A stretch of DNA of 64,000 bases from Welwitschia mirabilis (GCA_051453625.1 JBOZIK010000001.1:145839541-145903540); one strand, 5' to 3'. Positions 49,860-61,279 are shown, counted from the first letter of the stretch. A program made the numbers and translations. Notes: a model not told the origin generated them from the letters alone.

Positions 49860-51110
49860 CAATCAACTTAGTTCTTATTGCACAACTAATAGTTCAAGGT
49901 CCCTAATAATTCTCATTGAAAGAATTAAGGGAATTAAAACTACAAATTAAATAGTTACTTTTAAAAGGTAATATTTACCCTAGTTTGTTACCTTAAGAAG
50001 CCCTAGTACTCTTTGTGAAGAAACATAAGAGTATCTTATGACTTTGAATTGATTATAAATAAATAAATAAGGTAACCATTAAAAATATATATTCTCTATC
50101 AATAATTAATGAACTGTTAGATCAACTTCAAGAAGTTAAGTTTTTCTCAAATATTGACTTAAAATCTAGATACCACCAAATTTGCATCAAAGATGGAAAT
50201 ATCTACAAGACTGTCTTTAGAATAAGATATGGATATTATGAGTCTGGAGTAATGTTTTTTGATTTGATAAATGATCTTGCTACTTTTATGAGTTTGACGA
50301 ATGATATTTTTGGTCTTATCTAGATGAATTTGTAATTGTATTTTTAGATGATATTCTAATATATTCCAAAAGTTGAGATGATCATATTGTGCACTTAAAG
50401 TAAGTGTTATAAGTCCTAACTAGGCATTATTTTAAAACCAAATTGAGAAAATGTTACTTCTTCTAGATAAGAATTAGCTATGTATAATATGTTATTTTCA
50501 ATAAAGGGATCACCACTGATTTAGCCAAAGTATAGGCTATAAGGAAATGGTCAAGATTAAAATATATTACACAGGTTTGAAGCTTCTTAGGGCTGGTTGG
50601 TTTCTATTGAAAATTTATCCCATGATTCTCTCAACTTGTGATATCACTGCCTAATTTAACCAAATCAACATCTACATTCAAATTTGATGATAAATGCAAG
50701 GAAGCATTTCTTAGGCTAAAGTTACTATGTATAATGGCACCTATTTTCAAAATTACATACATGGATAAATCTTTCACAATCATCATTGATGCTTATACTT
50801 AAGTTATAGTAGCTATAATAAGCTAAGAGAACTAGGTAATTGCCTATGAATCATGGAAATTAAACTAACATGAGAAGAACTATTTCATCCATATCTCAAA
50901 CTATTAGCCATAGTGTATTCTCTAAAGGCTTGAAAATATTACTTATTAGCAGATGAATTTCTACTTAAATAGATCATAAGAGCTTTAAATACTTCCAAAA
51001 ATATTCTTTTATGTATATGTGATAAAAAATATGGTGTGAATTAATTATAGAATATAACTTCAAACTATAATACATCCCAAGAAAGAAGAAGAAATTTGTA
51101 GATTCCCTGA
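49860..51110 (+). pseudogene. Chromovirus reverse transcriptase and RNase H remnant
   Basis: Readable blocks in order: SLKELRELKLQIK.LL near 49915-49960, PSLLP.EALVLFVKKHKS near 49975-50030, IDYK.INKVTIKNIYSL near 50050-50095, LLDQLQEVKFFSNIDLKSRY to about 50170, TVFRIRYGYYE near 50210-50245, and the catalytic box VFLDDILIYS at 50338-50367, intact. RNase H follows: KCKEAFLRLKLL near 50695, IAYESWKLN near 50840, and an E.xNVVxADxLSR-like end near 51090-51120. The enzyme is interrupted by frameshifts and stops. Confidence 0.85.
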
Positions 51111-51124
51111 GTAGAATGTAGTGC

Positions 51125-52170
51125 ATGCTAACAACCCCTATTATAGTAGATCTATCAATTTTTCTTAAGATATCCATAGTCGATAATCCATATTTTGGAG
51201 ATACATTAACTAATCTAAGAAGGAAAAGATATAAACATCTACATGCTCTTATGGAATGGGTGTCTATTAAAAGGATGATGCCCATGCATCTCACAAGGCC
51301 CATGGAGAAAGAAATTGATGTCTAAACTACATGAAGTCTCATATGCAAGGAATCTTAGATTTATTAGGAATTATTATCAATTACAAAAACATTACTTTTG
51401 GAATAGAATAAAAGCAAACTTGAAAGAATACATTCACATTTATCCCATATGTTAGTAGATGAAGATTAATCAAGGAAGATCCACTAGACTCCTTCAATTG
51501 TTAGGGATACCATAGCAAAAATGGAAATATATCTCTATGGATTTCATCATTGGGCTACATCTTACTAACAAAAAATATAATGCAATTTTTTTTTATGTAG
51601 ATAAGTTGACCAAGATGGTCCAATTAATTGTAGTATAAGGCTTCAACACAGCCAAAGAATTGGCCCTATAGTTTGTGCAAGATGTTTTTAAGTTATATGA
51701 TACATCTCAAGTCATTATATCCAATCAAGATATGAAGCTCTTATCTAATTTCTAGTAAATTTTATTTCATAACTTGGGTAAAAAACTTAGTTTCAGTAAT
51801 ACATATTACCTAGAAATAGATGCCTATATGGAAAGATTAGATTACATTTTAGAAGATATTTTATGATGTTACATGGCTAGGAAATCCAAACAATTGGATA
51901 ACTACCTATACCTGGTTGAGTTTGCTTATAATCAAACATTTCAAACCTCCATTCAAAGTTTACCATTTGAAGCAATGTATGCTAGGAACTACGCTATCCC
52001 TATCACATGATCTCATCCTTCACAAAGATCAGAAAAGACTACACCCTCTAAATTAAAAATTATAGAAGATGTTATTATTAATATAAAAATACAATAGTAA
52101 GCCACACAAGATCAGTACAAGAAATACTATGATTAAAAATATAAAATCACATATTCCACATTGGTAAATA
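51125..52170 (+). pseudogene. Chromovirus integrase remnant
   Basis: Near 51360-51470 the zinc-finger region reads YQLQKHYFWNRIKANLKEYI-like sequence ending CPIC. KWKYISMDFIIGLHLT near 51520-51570 carries the first catalytic Asp in the MDFI context. VDKLTKMVQLIVV follows near 51597-51635, then IISNQDMKLLSNF near 51715-51750 (family SDRDxxFxSxFW; the second Asp remains in NQDMK). YLVEFAYNQTFQTSIQSLPFE near 51910-51975 matches the conserved AYN...SIxxxPFExxYG block. Stops interrupt it. Confidence 0.82.
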
Positions 52171-52545
52171 AGCATTACTAAGAATCAAGCTACAAAGAAA
52201 TTCCTTAAACATGGGGAAGTATATCAAGTTAGCCCTATGATATTGTGGTCCATTCAAGATCATTAGTTAGCCTAGAAACTAGAACTTCCTCTAAAAATGT
52301 CTTTAATTAATCTAATTTTTCATGTGATCATGTTAAAACCTTATCATGAGAAAAAGAACTAGGACTACATCCTAAATTAGCATCATATTATACTTAAACC
52401 CATCCTGACCTTTGTTGTCTAACTTGAATAAGTCTTAAATACTAGAACTAAGTAAGTAAGGAATAAAAACATAAATGAAGTACTTATCCAATGGATCCAT
52501 TATAATCAAGAAAATTCAAAAAATAGGAAGTACATGTAGGATATT
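52170..52545 (+). pseudogene. Chromodomain at the integrase C-terminus
   Basis: After integrase the plus strand reads LINLIFHVIMLKPYHE near 52305-52350, the usual lead-in (xVFHVSxLKPY), and then VRNKNINEVLIQWIHYNQEN near 52458-52517, matching the chromodomain core (E.LVKWxGYxxExxTWE). Chromodomains bind methylated histone H3 and steer insertion to heterochromatin. The second and third aromatic-cage positions appear altered (NSKNRKY in place of xTWE). Inference is from pattern and position. Confidence 0.75.
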
Positions 52546-52737
52546 TTTTCAAACTTTTTAATAAAACATTATATGTTATTTTTCCATTGTTAATATATCT
52601 CTTAAGGAGTAATATTTCTCTTTCCCTTATGTTTTGTAGATAATACAAAAAAAAAAAATCTGGATGAGCATGCCTTTATGAATAGCACAATAAGAGTAGA
52701 AGCCATGCTTGAGGATGAGCATGATTTTTAAAGGAAA

Positions 52738-53152
52738 TGTAATGTTTCAAATTTACTATTTGTAAAAGAAATATGTTAAGATGCTAAATAAGCATAATCA
52801 ATGAGTTATAAAGGGGTGCAAACCAAATATCTAAAATTGTGACCCTTTGTTCATGCTATAAAATCCTATGGAATTAGGTGGAGGTGGATAAACTAGATGA
52901 ATTCAACCAACGATAGCCTTGGCTAATCTGCAAGGGTCCTAAAAGAGGGACTCAGATCATAGTCCATGTCTTTATCTTTGATCAGTAGTCCAGGGCTATT
53001 AGTTAAATGATAAGGAATGTAGTCTACTATTTCTAATACTAAAGTTTATCTTTTTCTAAATTATTCCTTGTTATTTTTATTATTCTTGTCATATTATTTA
53101 TATGCTCCTTTTTATGTGAAATCTTTTAAAAATAATAAAATAAAATATTACA
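52738..53152 (+). repeat. 3' LTR of the chromovirus
   Basis: Partner of 43816-44229, starting TGTAATGTTTC and ending AAAATATTACA, so its terminal inverted repeat has decayed where the 5' copy's has not. The purine run AAAGGAAA just before 52738 is the likely polypurine tract. Confidence 0.92.
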
Positions 53153-53965
53153 TTTAAGTACTGGATAGGGTTCTTCTAATAGAAGTACTTTTAAGATATT
53201 CTTCTTTCCATCAATGTTTATTTTCTTTTTTATTTTTCCTTTTTTTTTTTTGCCTTCTATTATTTTGTTGTAATGTAATACTTCTTGAGATTCAAGTAAT
53301 AAAACAAGTGTGCTTTATTTCTTCTTTAAAAGTAAAGTTTTCATAAAAAAATTATGTTAACTTTTCTAACCCCTTATAACATTAAGAATAATGTTGAAAT
53401 TAGTTGGGAGATGTAAGAAATCTTAATATTTTAAAAATATAATTATACATTTTATTTACTTGGTTAAAATTTTGAATACATGAAATGTTGAAAATTACAA
53501 ATGAAACTGGACTAAGAAAGATAAAAAGTTTTATTTACTCTTTGATTCTATGAATAAATCTTATTTATATGACATGTGAAATATATATAAAAGGAATTGA
53601 AGATTTTTAAGCTTATTTATTCACTTAGTTTAAAGCATGAAAGTGGTACTTTTTTTCAATTTTAAATAGCTTTCTAAATTATTTTTGTACAATATTTACT
53701 AAGGGACTAGCAAAAGGCTAATTAGGGTATGTGTTTATACTTGAATTTGCATATATTTAGCCCTTAAACTTTAATACAGAATATATTTTAAGGCTATAAA
53801 TATCATGTTTATAATTAATTTTTTATTAATTGAGTTTAATCCTTATAACTTCCAGAATGTTGTTAAAAATAGCTAATAATTAATTACTAACATTCTTACT
53901 AATTATTAGTTCCAAAGAAGATGTGTTACTAATTAGATAAAAAATTATTGGATTAATATTATAGG
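53153..53965. other. AT-rich spacer, no gene
   Basis: Lies between chromovirus and the next copia element. Contains poly(T)/AT runs only; no repeat partner or coding pattern seen. Confidence 0.4.
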
Positions 53966-54351
53966 TATTGGATGAAACATAAAATAAATAAGACACAAAT
54001 ATAAATAAATTATGTTTAATATGTATTTTTAATAGAATGTATTTCACCAAGATAAAGAAAACATTCAAACTTTTAAAATCATCAAATTAAATTACTCTTA
54101 ATAAAACAACATGATTTTTGATAATCATTTATAAAGAGTCATATCTTTTCTTTACATAATATATAAATTGTATGATATTACATGAAGTAAGTGTATAAAG
54201 ATATAATTTGAACTATAATTTTAATGAAATAGGATTCATGGTTACTTCAAGAAAGTATTTCACTTGTTTATTTTTCTCTATCTTCTAATTTTATTTATTG
54301 ATTTATTTTAAGTTCTTGTACTTTATTTTGTTTTTACATAACAAACTCACA
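53966..54351 (+). repeat. 5' LTR of the copia element
   Basis: Runs from TATTGGATG to CTCACA, just before the primer site at 54355. The start is set by where similarity to the 3' LTR (59746) begins. Confidence 0.75.
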
Positions 54352-54354
54352 ATA

Positions 54355-54367
54355 TGGTATTAGAGTC
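54355..54367 (+). promoter_or_regulatory. Copia primer-binding site, first copy
   Basis: TGGTATTAGAGTC, a decayed TGGTATCAGAGCC complement of initiator Met-tRNA, three bases after the LTR end. Confidence 0.85.
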
Positions 54368-54797
54368 TAAAAACAAAAAAGTAAAGAAACCACTAATAAT
54401 TTTAAAAATAGTACAGAATGCGAGATACTTAATGACATAAATATAAATAAATTATGTTTAATTTATATTTTTAACAAAATGTATTTCATCAAGATAAAGA
54501 AACATTCAAACTTGTAAAATTATCAAATTAAATTACTCCTAACAAAACAACATGTTTTTTTATAATTGTTTTATAAAGAGTCACAACTTTTCTTTATGTA
54601 ATATATAAATTGTATGATATTACATGAAGTATGTGTATAAAGATATAATTTGAATTACAAATTTAATGCAATAAAATTCATGGTTACTTCAAGAAAATAT
54701 TTCGCTTGTTTATTTTTCTCTATTTTTCTAATTTAATTTATTGATTCATTTTAAGTTCTTGTATTTTATTTTGTTTTTACACAAAAAACTCACAATA

Positions 54798-54810
54798 TGG
54801 TATTAGAGTC
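54798..54810 (+). promoter_or_regulatory. Copia primer-binding site, duplicated copy
   Basis: The same 13 bases as at 54355, within the second unit of the tandem duplication. Confidence 0.85.
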
Positions 54811-54879
54811 CAAAAACAAATAAAGTAAAGAACCTAGTAACAATTTTAGAAAGAGTACAAAATGCAAGACACTTGATGA

Positions 54880-55480
54880 AGAGACTATTTTAACACATAT
54901 AAACAAATTTGATGTTAACATAGTACCATGAAACTAAAAAACATAGCAATTATGTCTCACCTTTATAACTATAAATGCATTAACATTAAGCCTACATAAA
55001 ATTTATTTACTTAAATTATGCCATTTGAAATATTAAAATTAAATATGTCCTAGCTATACAAGGACTTAAAGGTTATGTGAATGGAAGCATATCCAAAACA
55101 TATGAATAAAAAGCACAATTAACTATATTCATTTTAGTAATAAATGTTAATGATAAAGTTTATTCCTTGATTCATGAAATAATTAATCTTAACCAACTCT
55201 ATATATTTCTTTATAGTACCTCTAAAGTCAATAACATAACATATACTTAGTCATTAATTTCTAAATTATTTACCTTTAAACTTGAAGATCATAAAGATGT
55301 TACACATTTAAAGAGAAAATCATTAATTTAAAAGGATTAACTAAAGAATAAAGCACTAAAGTGGATGAAGAAATAATATTTTCACCATATGTTAGGCCTC
55401 ATTTTCAAAGTTTAATATGCTTTACAAAGCATTAAAACATGATAATAATCCTTATTCATTTAAATAGCTATAAGTAAAAG
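54880..55480 (+). pseudogene. Copia gag-like remnant
   Basis: Between primer site and pol, as gag should be. Readable pieces include LISKLFTFKLEDHKDVTHL near 55245-55310, resembling the LxxKLxSFKxxDxxDVxxHL segment of UBN2-type copia gag, followed by a GLTK-like stretch. Otherwise too decayed to align. No zinc knuckle found. Confidence 0.45.
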
Positions 55481-57480
55481 TGCATTAAGCCAAAATGTAA
55501 TTAAACAAAAAAAGAAATAAAAAAATATAAAATAAATATATAGTTCCTTCATTTAAATGGAACATGATGTAAGGAATAGAAATCTATAAATTTTTAAGTT
55601 TCTTACTAAAATGGTTTACCATTTATAAAATTATTTCTTCAAAATATCAATAATTCATGAAACAAAAACTAGAAGAAAAGAAATATAAAGGAAAAGAATT
55701 TTAGGAATCACAATCATAAGTAATCATATGATTCATTAAGAATATTTTTCTATAATTTGAATAAGAAATGATGAAACATGATTTATAGATTATATAGCAT
55801 CAATTCACATAACTAGCAAAAGCATACACTTCATGAAAGTTATGACAACTTATAGTAATGTTATGAAACATGTAACCATTAAAAATGAAACAAAGATAAG
55901 AGTAGATTAATTAATATTATAAAAAATATTTTTCTTAAGCTAAGAGTAGATTAATTAAGATTATAAAAATGTTTTTCTTACTTTAACCCATGCATTCTAC
56001 ATTATAAACCTTAAAATAAACTAACTATTCCTTTTATTTCAATCACAAGATGGATTGAAATTGAGTTTATTAAAAAGAATAATGAATCACACTACATCAT
56101 ATAAAAAGTAAAATAGAATATCAAAGTAATTTATAATGTTGATATCCTTTTTTTATAAGTACAAAGAGTGAAATACAAAATACTTTTTACTATTCAAAAA
56201 AAATGAAGAGATACTCTAGCATTAAATATTAGGATATGTAAACTTTAAATTTATAAATAAACTACATCAATTAACTAAGAAAGTTTCAAATTTTAAAATT
56301 AAAGGATTGGTCTGCTAATCTTTTTAGAGAGGTAGGATTCATCATATGCCATTTCTTAAAAATAAGAGGAGAAGAGAGAAAACAAAACTAAAAATAATTT
56401 CAAGTGATTTATATGAACCACTATTTGTTTCATTATTATATGGATAAAACTATTTTCTTACCTTCATTGATGACTATAATAGGATATGTTTCATGTATTT
56501 TCTATTGAATAAATCTTAGGCTCTTGATTCTTCAAAGTATTTTGCATACTAATTAAAAGACACATAAAAGTACAAATTAAAAAGCTTATGACAAATGGAT
56601 GAGAAGAATATGTATTAAATATGTCTCATAATAAAGTTCAAAAGAATAGAATTGAATATAAAGAAACTCCAAATAATACATATTAACTTAATGGCATGAC
56701 CAAAGAAAAGAATAAAACAATCATAGAAATGATAAGAAGCATGATATACCAAACATGTGTTCATTAATTTTTTATGAGTATAATATTTTACCATAGTTAT
56801 CTACTTTTAAAATAGACTTTTTACTAAATCTATAAAAGCATATCTACTAATATAAAATTTTTCTAATCAAATGGTTCTATATAATTACTTAAGGACTTTT
56901 AGAAGTAAGTATTTCAGGCATAGTTTTTAAAACTAAAACAAATTTCAAAATAAATATAAAACATGTTTTATGCTTAATTATTTTGATAAAATGAGAGCCT
57001 ACTAGGTATAGAATTAAACTTCCAACAGGTTCTTTATTTCCATGATATTATCTTTAATAAAATAACTAAAATTCATAATTTTTTTCACACCTTCGAATAA
57101 CTTGATTTTAAGTAAGGAAGAAATAGTATAACCTTCAAATGAAGCTACAAAATAAGATTTAAATGAAGAAAATCTAGCATGTTTAATTGTAAAAATAGAT
57201 GATCATTATGATCATAATAAAAAAATTTTCCTCCTATAGATAATTGTAAGAAATGAAACTCTAATTCATCTCACAGAATACAAATTCTGTATTGGCTAAG
57301 ACAAGTTTGTGATTTAATGCATGATGATGATATAAGTTTAATGGAAGATAATTCAAATTATACCATAACAAATAAAAAATCATTTATTTCAACTTTAAAT
57401 AAAATAAATGATACAAAGTAGCTAGTATAAAAGAACACCTTGAAGAGTTAATATGGAAGAAGGTGATGTAGGAATAAAAG
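55481..57480 (+). other. Copia protease/integrase interval, not readable
   Basis: Position predicts protease and integrase but I could not read a motif in any frame. A 44 bp tandem duplication lies at 55898-55984 (AAGAGTAGATTAATTAA at 55898 and 55942). Confidence 0.35.
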
Positions 57481-57609
57481 CTAAAACTTAGAAATTTGTT
57501 AAAGGAATAAAATAAATCAATTAACACAAAATAGATGTTTCATATCAAGTATAATCAAGATGATGCAATTAACAAATACAAGACCTAGTTCATCACCAAA
57601 GGTTTTTCA

Positions 57610-58427
57610 TTTTTTTTTTAAATCTTTTAAATAATTAGCAACAAAAGCTTCTTGAATAGCAAGGTCATTCGTTAAAAAACTAAATCTACGATACAAATCT
57701 TTGAATAATACTGGTTTNNNNNNNNNNNNNNNNNNNNNNNNNNNNNNNNNNNNNNNNNNNNNNNNNNNNNNNNNNNNNNNNNNNNNNNNNNNNNNNNNNN
57801 NNNNNNNNNNNNNNNNNNNNNNNNNNNNNNNNNNNNNNNNNNNNNNNNNNNNNNNNNNNNNNNNNNNNNNNNNNNNNNNNNNNNNNNNNNNNNNNNNNNN
57901 NNNNNNNNNNNNNNNNNNNNNNNNNNNNNNNNNNNNNNNNNNNNNNNNNNNNNNNNNNNNNNNNNNNNNNNNNNNNNNNNNNNNNNNNNNNNNNNNNNNN
58001 NNNNNNNNNNNNNNNNNNNNNNNNNNNNNNNNNNNNNNNNNNNNNNNNNNNNNNNNNNNNNNNNNNNNNNNNNNNNNNNNNNNNNNNNNNNNNNNNNNNN
58101 NNNNNNNNNNNNNNNNNNNNNNNNNNNNNNNNNNNNNNNNNNNNNNNNNNNNNNNNNNNNNNNNNNNNNNNNNNNNNNNNNNNNNNNNNNNNNNNNNNNN
58201 NNNNNNNNNNNNNNNNNNNNNNNNNNNNNNNNNNNACACATCTTTGAATAATACTGGTTTGAAAAGTGGTTCTTTTTTGGGTTCCATTTTTATTAAATGG
58301 GCATAGGCTCCACGATTACCTGATTCCAAGATACCTAATTCCCCAGATTCTAAGATACTTAATTCTGAGACACGTAATTCTGAGATACCTGATTCCGAAA
58401 GACTAGATTCCCCTAATTCTGAGACTG
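57610..58427 (-). other. Insertion inside copia RT carrying an undecayed open frame, unidentified
   Basis: Between the copia codons for KGFS and EEINYN lies about 820 bp (518 of them N) that is not copia. On the minus strand an open frame runs from about 58420 to the TGA at 57609-57607. Before the gap it reads SVSELGESSLSESG, SELRVSELSILESGELGILE and then SGNRGAYAHLIKMEPKKEPL ending FKPVLFKD; after the gap DLYRRFSFLTNDLAIQEAF and VANYLKDLKKK. The first part is built of imperfect tandem repeats (SELG/ILESG). It has about five CpGs in 290 readable bases, against almost none in the copia flanks. Composition recalls organellar coding DNA, but I do not recognise the gene. Confidence 0.6.
57718..58235. 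other. Assembly gap, 518 N, flanked by the same 21-mer
   Basis: ATCTTTGAATAATACTGGTT stands at both edges (57697 and 58240), so the gap probably hides a collapsed tandem repeat. The two copies are 543 bp apart in this assembly, a multiple of three. Confidence 0.95.
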
Positions 58428-59980
58428 AAGAAATTAATTACAATGGAACATTTACACCTATAGCAAATGTTCATATCATATAAATCATTTTCTCCTTGAT
58501 ATTTCAATATAATTAGTATTTATCCTATCTTGATACAAATTCTATTTTCTTAAATGGAGATCTTGAGGAAGAAATCTATATGACTTAACCTTAGATATTT
58601 GAAATTAAAAATCATAAACTAAATTTCTATAGAGTAAAAAAATCCATTTATGATCTAAAATAAGGTCCCTAAATATGGTCTATGTAAATTGATAGATTTA
58701 TCATAGATATTAGTTTTAAGAAGTCACTCATAAATGAAAATATTAATGTAAAAACTCATGAAAAATACAAGAGAGTTGTAATATTTTCACTTTATGTTTA
58801 TGACATAACGTTAACAAGGAAGCATGAAATAGAAGTCAAGAGAATAAGGGATGTTCTTAGTTAAAAATTAAAAATTTTAAAACTTGTATCTCTCAAATAT
58901 TTTCTATGCTTTCAAATACTAAAAGAGATGAAATGAGTGAAATGTTTTAAGAAAAATATGTCATGACATACTTGATAAATATTAATCAAGGAATTATCAA
59001 CATTCAAAATCTTATAAATCTAGACATAAAGTTAATAGTAAACAAAACATCAAAAAATATAAAAAATATAAATTTTTATAAATCAATTATCAAATTAATA
59101 TATCTAATGGTCTCTATACCAAATTATCACACTTTCTATTAATAAGCTTAGATGATTCATGCATTTTCCAAGTGAAAAACACATGAAGCTATCAATTAAC
59201 ATACTAAAATACCTTACAAAAATAATAAAACATGGTATAATTTTTAAAAAAAGTAAAGAAAGTTTAGTTGATTACATAAATTTAGCTTGGAATAAAGCCA
59301 ACAATATAAGATCAATCATAAGCTATAACATTTAATTTAATGGAAATATTATTTAATACTTAAGTCAAAAAGAAAAGGAAACTACATTTTCTTTCACTAA
59401 GTATAATACATGGAAAAAGCAACATTATGTTATGAATTAAAGTGGATTTATTAAATATTAATAAATCTTAGTGGCAACATTCATATTTCAATTTTCAACA
59501 ACTATGACAACCAAAGCACCATCAAATTTATAAAGAATTCTTTATTTCATGAAAAGAATAAAACATGTTAAAGACAAATTTTATTACATCAAAGAACTCT
59601 ACTCAAAAGGATTTATCAAATCAAGCTACATTAGTACATAATATCAGATAGTATATGGACTCATAAAATCACTTAAAGGAAGTACATTTTTGTAGCTTAT
59701 AGAAGGTTTACAAATAAAAGATAAATATTTGAAAGTTTTAAAAAATATTAGATGAAATATAAAATAGCTAAAACACACCTATAAATAAATTATGTTTTCT
59801 CTCCATTTTGAATAAGATGTATTTACTTAAATGAATAAAACTTCTAAAATTATAAAACTACTATATTGAATTACATAAAAATTGATAAAATTAATTCTAA
59901 CAAAACAAAATGACCATTGATAACTATTTTATAAAAAGATGTATCTTTTCTTTACATAATATATAAATTGTATCATAGCA

Positions 59981-59993
59981 NNNNNNNNNNNNN
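59981..59993. other. Assembly gap, 13 N
   Basis: Small N run directly before the TG repeat in the 3' LTR. Confidence 0.99.

Positions 59994-60064
<71 letters not shown>
59994..60064 (+). repeat. (TG)n microsatellite inside the copia 3' LTR
   Basis: About 71 bases of pure TG. The 5' LTR copies read AAGTAAGTGTATAAAG and AAGTATGTGTATAAAG at this place, so the repeat probably grew from a short GTGTG seed after insertion. Confidence 0.95.
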
Positions 60065-60065
<1 letters not shown>

Positions 60066-60091
60066 TATTTAATAAAATTCATGGATAATTA

Positions 60092-61279
60092 TGATGGGGT
60101 ATTTTAAGTAGTTTTACAGGACATTTAGATAATTTTAAGTATAAAACAATGATTATTTAAAGTCAAGGAGAAAATCTAGAAATGGGCATATACTAATACA
60201 TTTAAAGGAATTTTGGACTAATTCTGATACTTCACATTCTAAGGAGAAATTAATGATATTTAAGGCTAATTTAATTGTCATCCCCTCCATTATCTAGACA
60301 ATAGACTAAAATGACACCACTTGCATGCTAACTAGGATGCTAATTGGACTGACATAAAGGCTAAATCAAAAACTCCATTAACATGGCATCAGCCCCACCA
60401 TCATTTAAACGATAATCAGGATGATAGTCTAATTCTAGTCAATGTATCAAACTTCATCAAACTTATGCAATGTTTCATGCACTTCTGTGTAACATTAGAA
60501 TTTCTCATGCATCCAATAGGATTGTCTATTTTTTATTCTATTATTGTTAATAAATATTACCTTTACCCTCAATTATGATCATGTTTGTTACACCAAAAAC
60601 TCTCATGATAGAAGATCAAAGGACTAAAGATCTATCTGTTAATTATAGAGAGGGGTCTTTCTTAGTATTAGGCTATGTCTCCTTCTTTAAGATGCTACTA
60701 CTTTATAATAGGATAGTGGTTTGAGATCTAATGAAAATATTCCTTAAGTTTTATAAATATTCATATGCATGTCCCTTATGTCTTATGTTTGTTATAACTT
60801 AGTGATAGTTTCATAATTCATAGAGGTCATTAAGGACAACCTTTGTCAAGATTGTAAATCATTAGTTTAGGAATTGCATTGCATTTTCTATTTCATAGGT
60901 TAATCATTGCATATCTTTTATATTCTATTAACACACTAATATCCTAGGTTGGTTTTAATTAGTTCTTTCTTCTTGATTGATCTAGATTATACAGGGTCAA
61001 TCTTAGTGATAAAGATTTGGTAGTTAAATAGATATTGCATTTAAAGTAGTTTGCATTTTGCATTTGCATTATGTGTTTATTTTTCTTGCATTGTCAATTT
61101 TTATTTTTGAATCTTTACTTTATGAAAACTAATTCTATTTCTTCTCACTTAGTGCCTTTAATGGATTATGATATTCTAATCCACTCCTATCTATATTAGT
61201 GTGTTGCATTTGTGAATATATTTGTGATTAATTATATTTGATTAAGAATGTAATGTTTGCATAAATATGCATCACAACA
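60092..61279 (+). repeat. 5' LTR of the Athila-type element
   Basis: About 1188 bp, from TGATGGGGTATTTTAAG to GCATCACAACA. The start is set by the end of similarity to the copia LTR, and the end by the primer site. No open frame of interest lies in it. Confidence 0.75.

Larger units (their letters stand above)
43816..53152 (+). mobile_element. Ty3/gypsy chromovirus, plus strand, with both LTRs
   Basis: LTRs of 414 and 415 bp (43816-44229 and 52738-53152) flank a Met-tRNA primer site and a plus-strand gag, RT, RNase H, integrase and chromodomain. Integrase after RT makes it Ty3/gypsy; the chromodomain makes it a chromovirus. The body is about 8.5 kb, much longer than needed, because 44245-48240 holds DNA that does not look like this element. 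Flanks are TTATA before and TTTAA after, a possible decayed 5 bp target duplication. Confidence 0.83.
53990..54876 (+). repeat. Tandem duplication (about 443 bp) of LTR end, primer site and leader
   Basis: 53990-54433 and 54434-54876 match closely base by base: LTR end, primer site TGGTATTAGAGTC (54355 and 54798, 443 bp apart), and the leader AAAAACAAA...AATGC(A)GA(G)ACACTT. The second unit lacks the first about 25 bases of the LTR. Confidence 0.88.
57440..59700 (+). pseudogene. Copia reverse transcriptase and RNase H, split by an insertion
   Basis: RT begins FHIKYNQDDAINKYKT and TKGFS up to 57609, breaks, and resumes at 58428 with EEINYNGTFTPIANVHII, then FLNGDLEEEIYM near 58550-58585, IYDLK.GP.IW near 58647-58685, and the catalytic box YVYD at 58793-58804 (family YVDD; the first Asp is Tyr). 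RNase H follows with SRFMHFPSEKHMKLSINILK near 59150-59210, HGIIFKKSKESL near 59230-59265, and FYYIKELYSKGFIK near 59580-59620. The break removes nothing obvious from the copia frame, so the intervening DNA is an insertion. Confidence 0.85.
53966..60091 (+). mobile_element. Ty1/copia element, plus strand, with duplicated 5' LTR end and interrupted 3' LTR
   Basis: The 5' LTR is 53966-54351 and the 3' LTR starts at 59746; both begin TATT(G/A)GATGAAA and share ATAAATAAATTATGTTT and TACATAATATATAAATTGTAT. The internal order is primer site, gag-like, RT, RNase H on the plus strand, the copia order. Three later events are visible: a tandem duplication of LTR end plus primer site, an insertion in RT (57610-58427), and an Athila-type element inserted in the 3' LTR at 60092. 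Confidence 0.83.
59746..60091 (+). repeat. 3' LTR of the copia element, interrupted
   Basis: Matches the 5' LTR from its first base to ATTCATGGATAATTA, where the Athila-type LTR begins. The distal part of the LTR should resume beyond the window. It contains a gap and a TG microsatellite not present in the 5' copies. Confidence 0.75.

Noticed and set aside
50974-51303. Minus-strand 109-codon frame
   Set aside because: Antisense of the chromovirus RNase H to integrase junction, which reads convincingly on the plus strand.
57672-58306. Plus-strand 201-codon and minus-strand 189-codon frames across the 518 N gap
   Set aside because: Almost all N; only the other minus-strand frame gives protein-like sequence on both sides of the gap.
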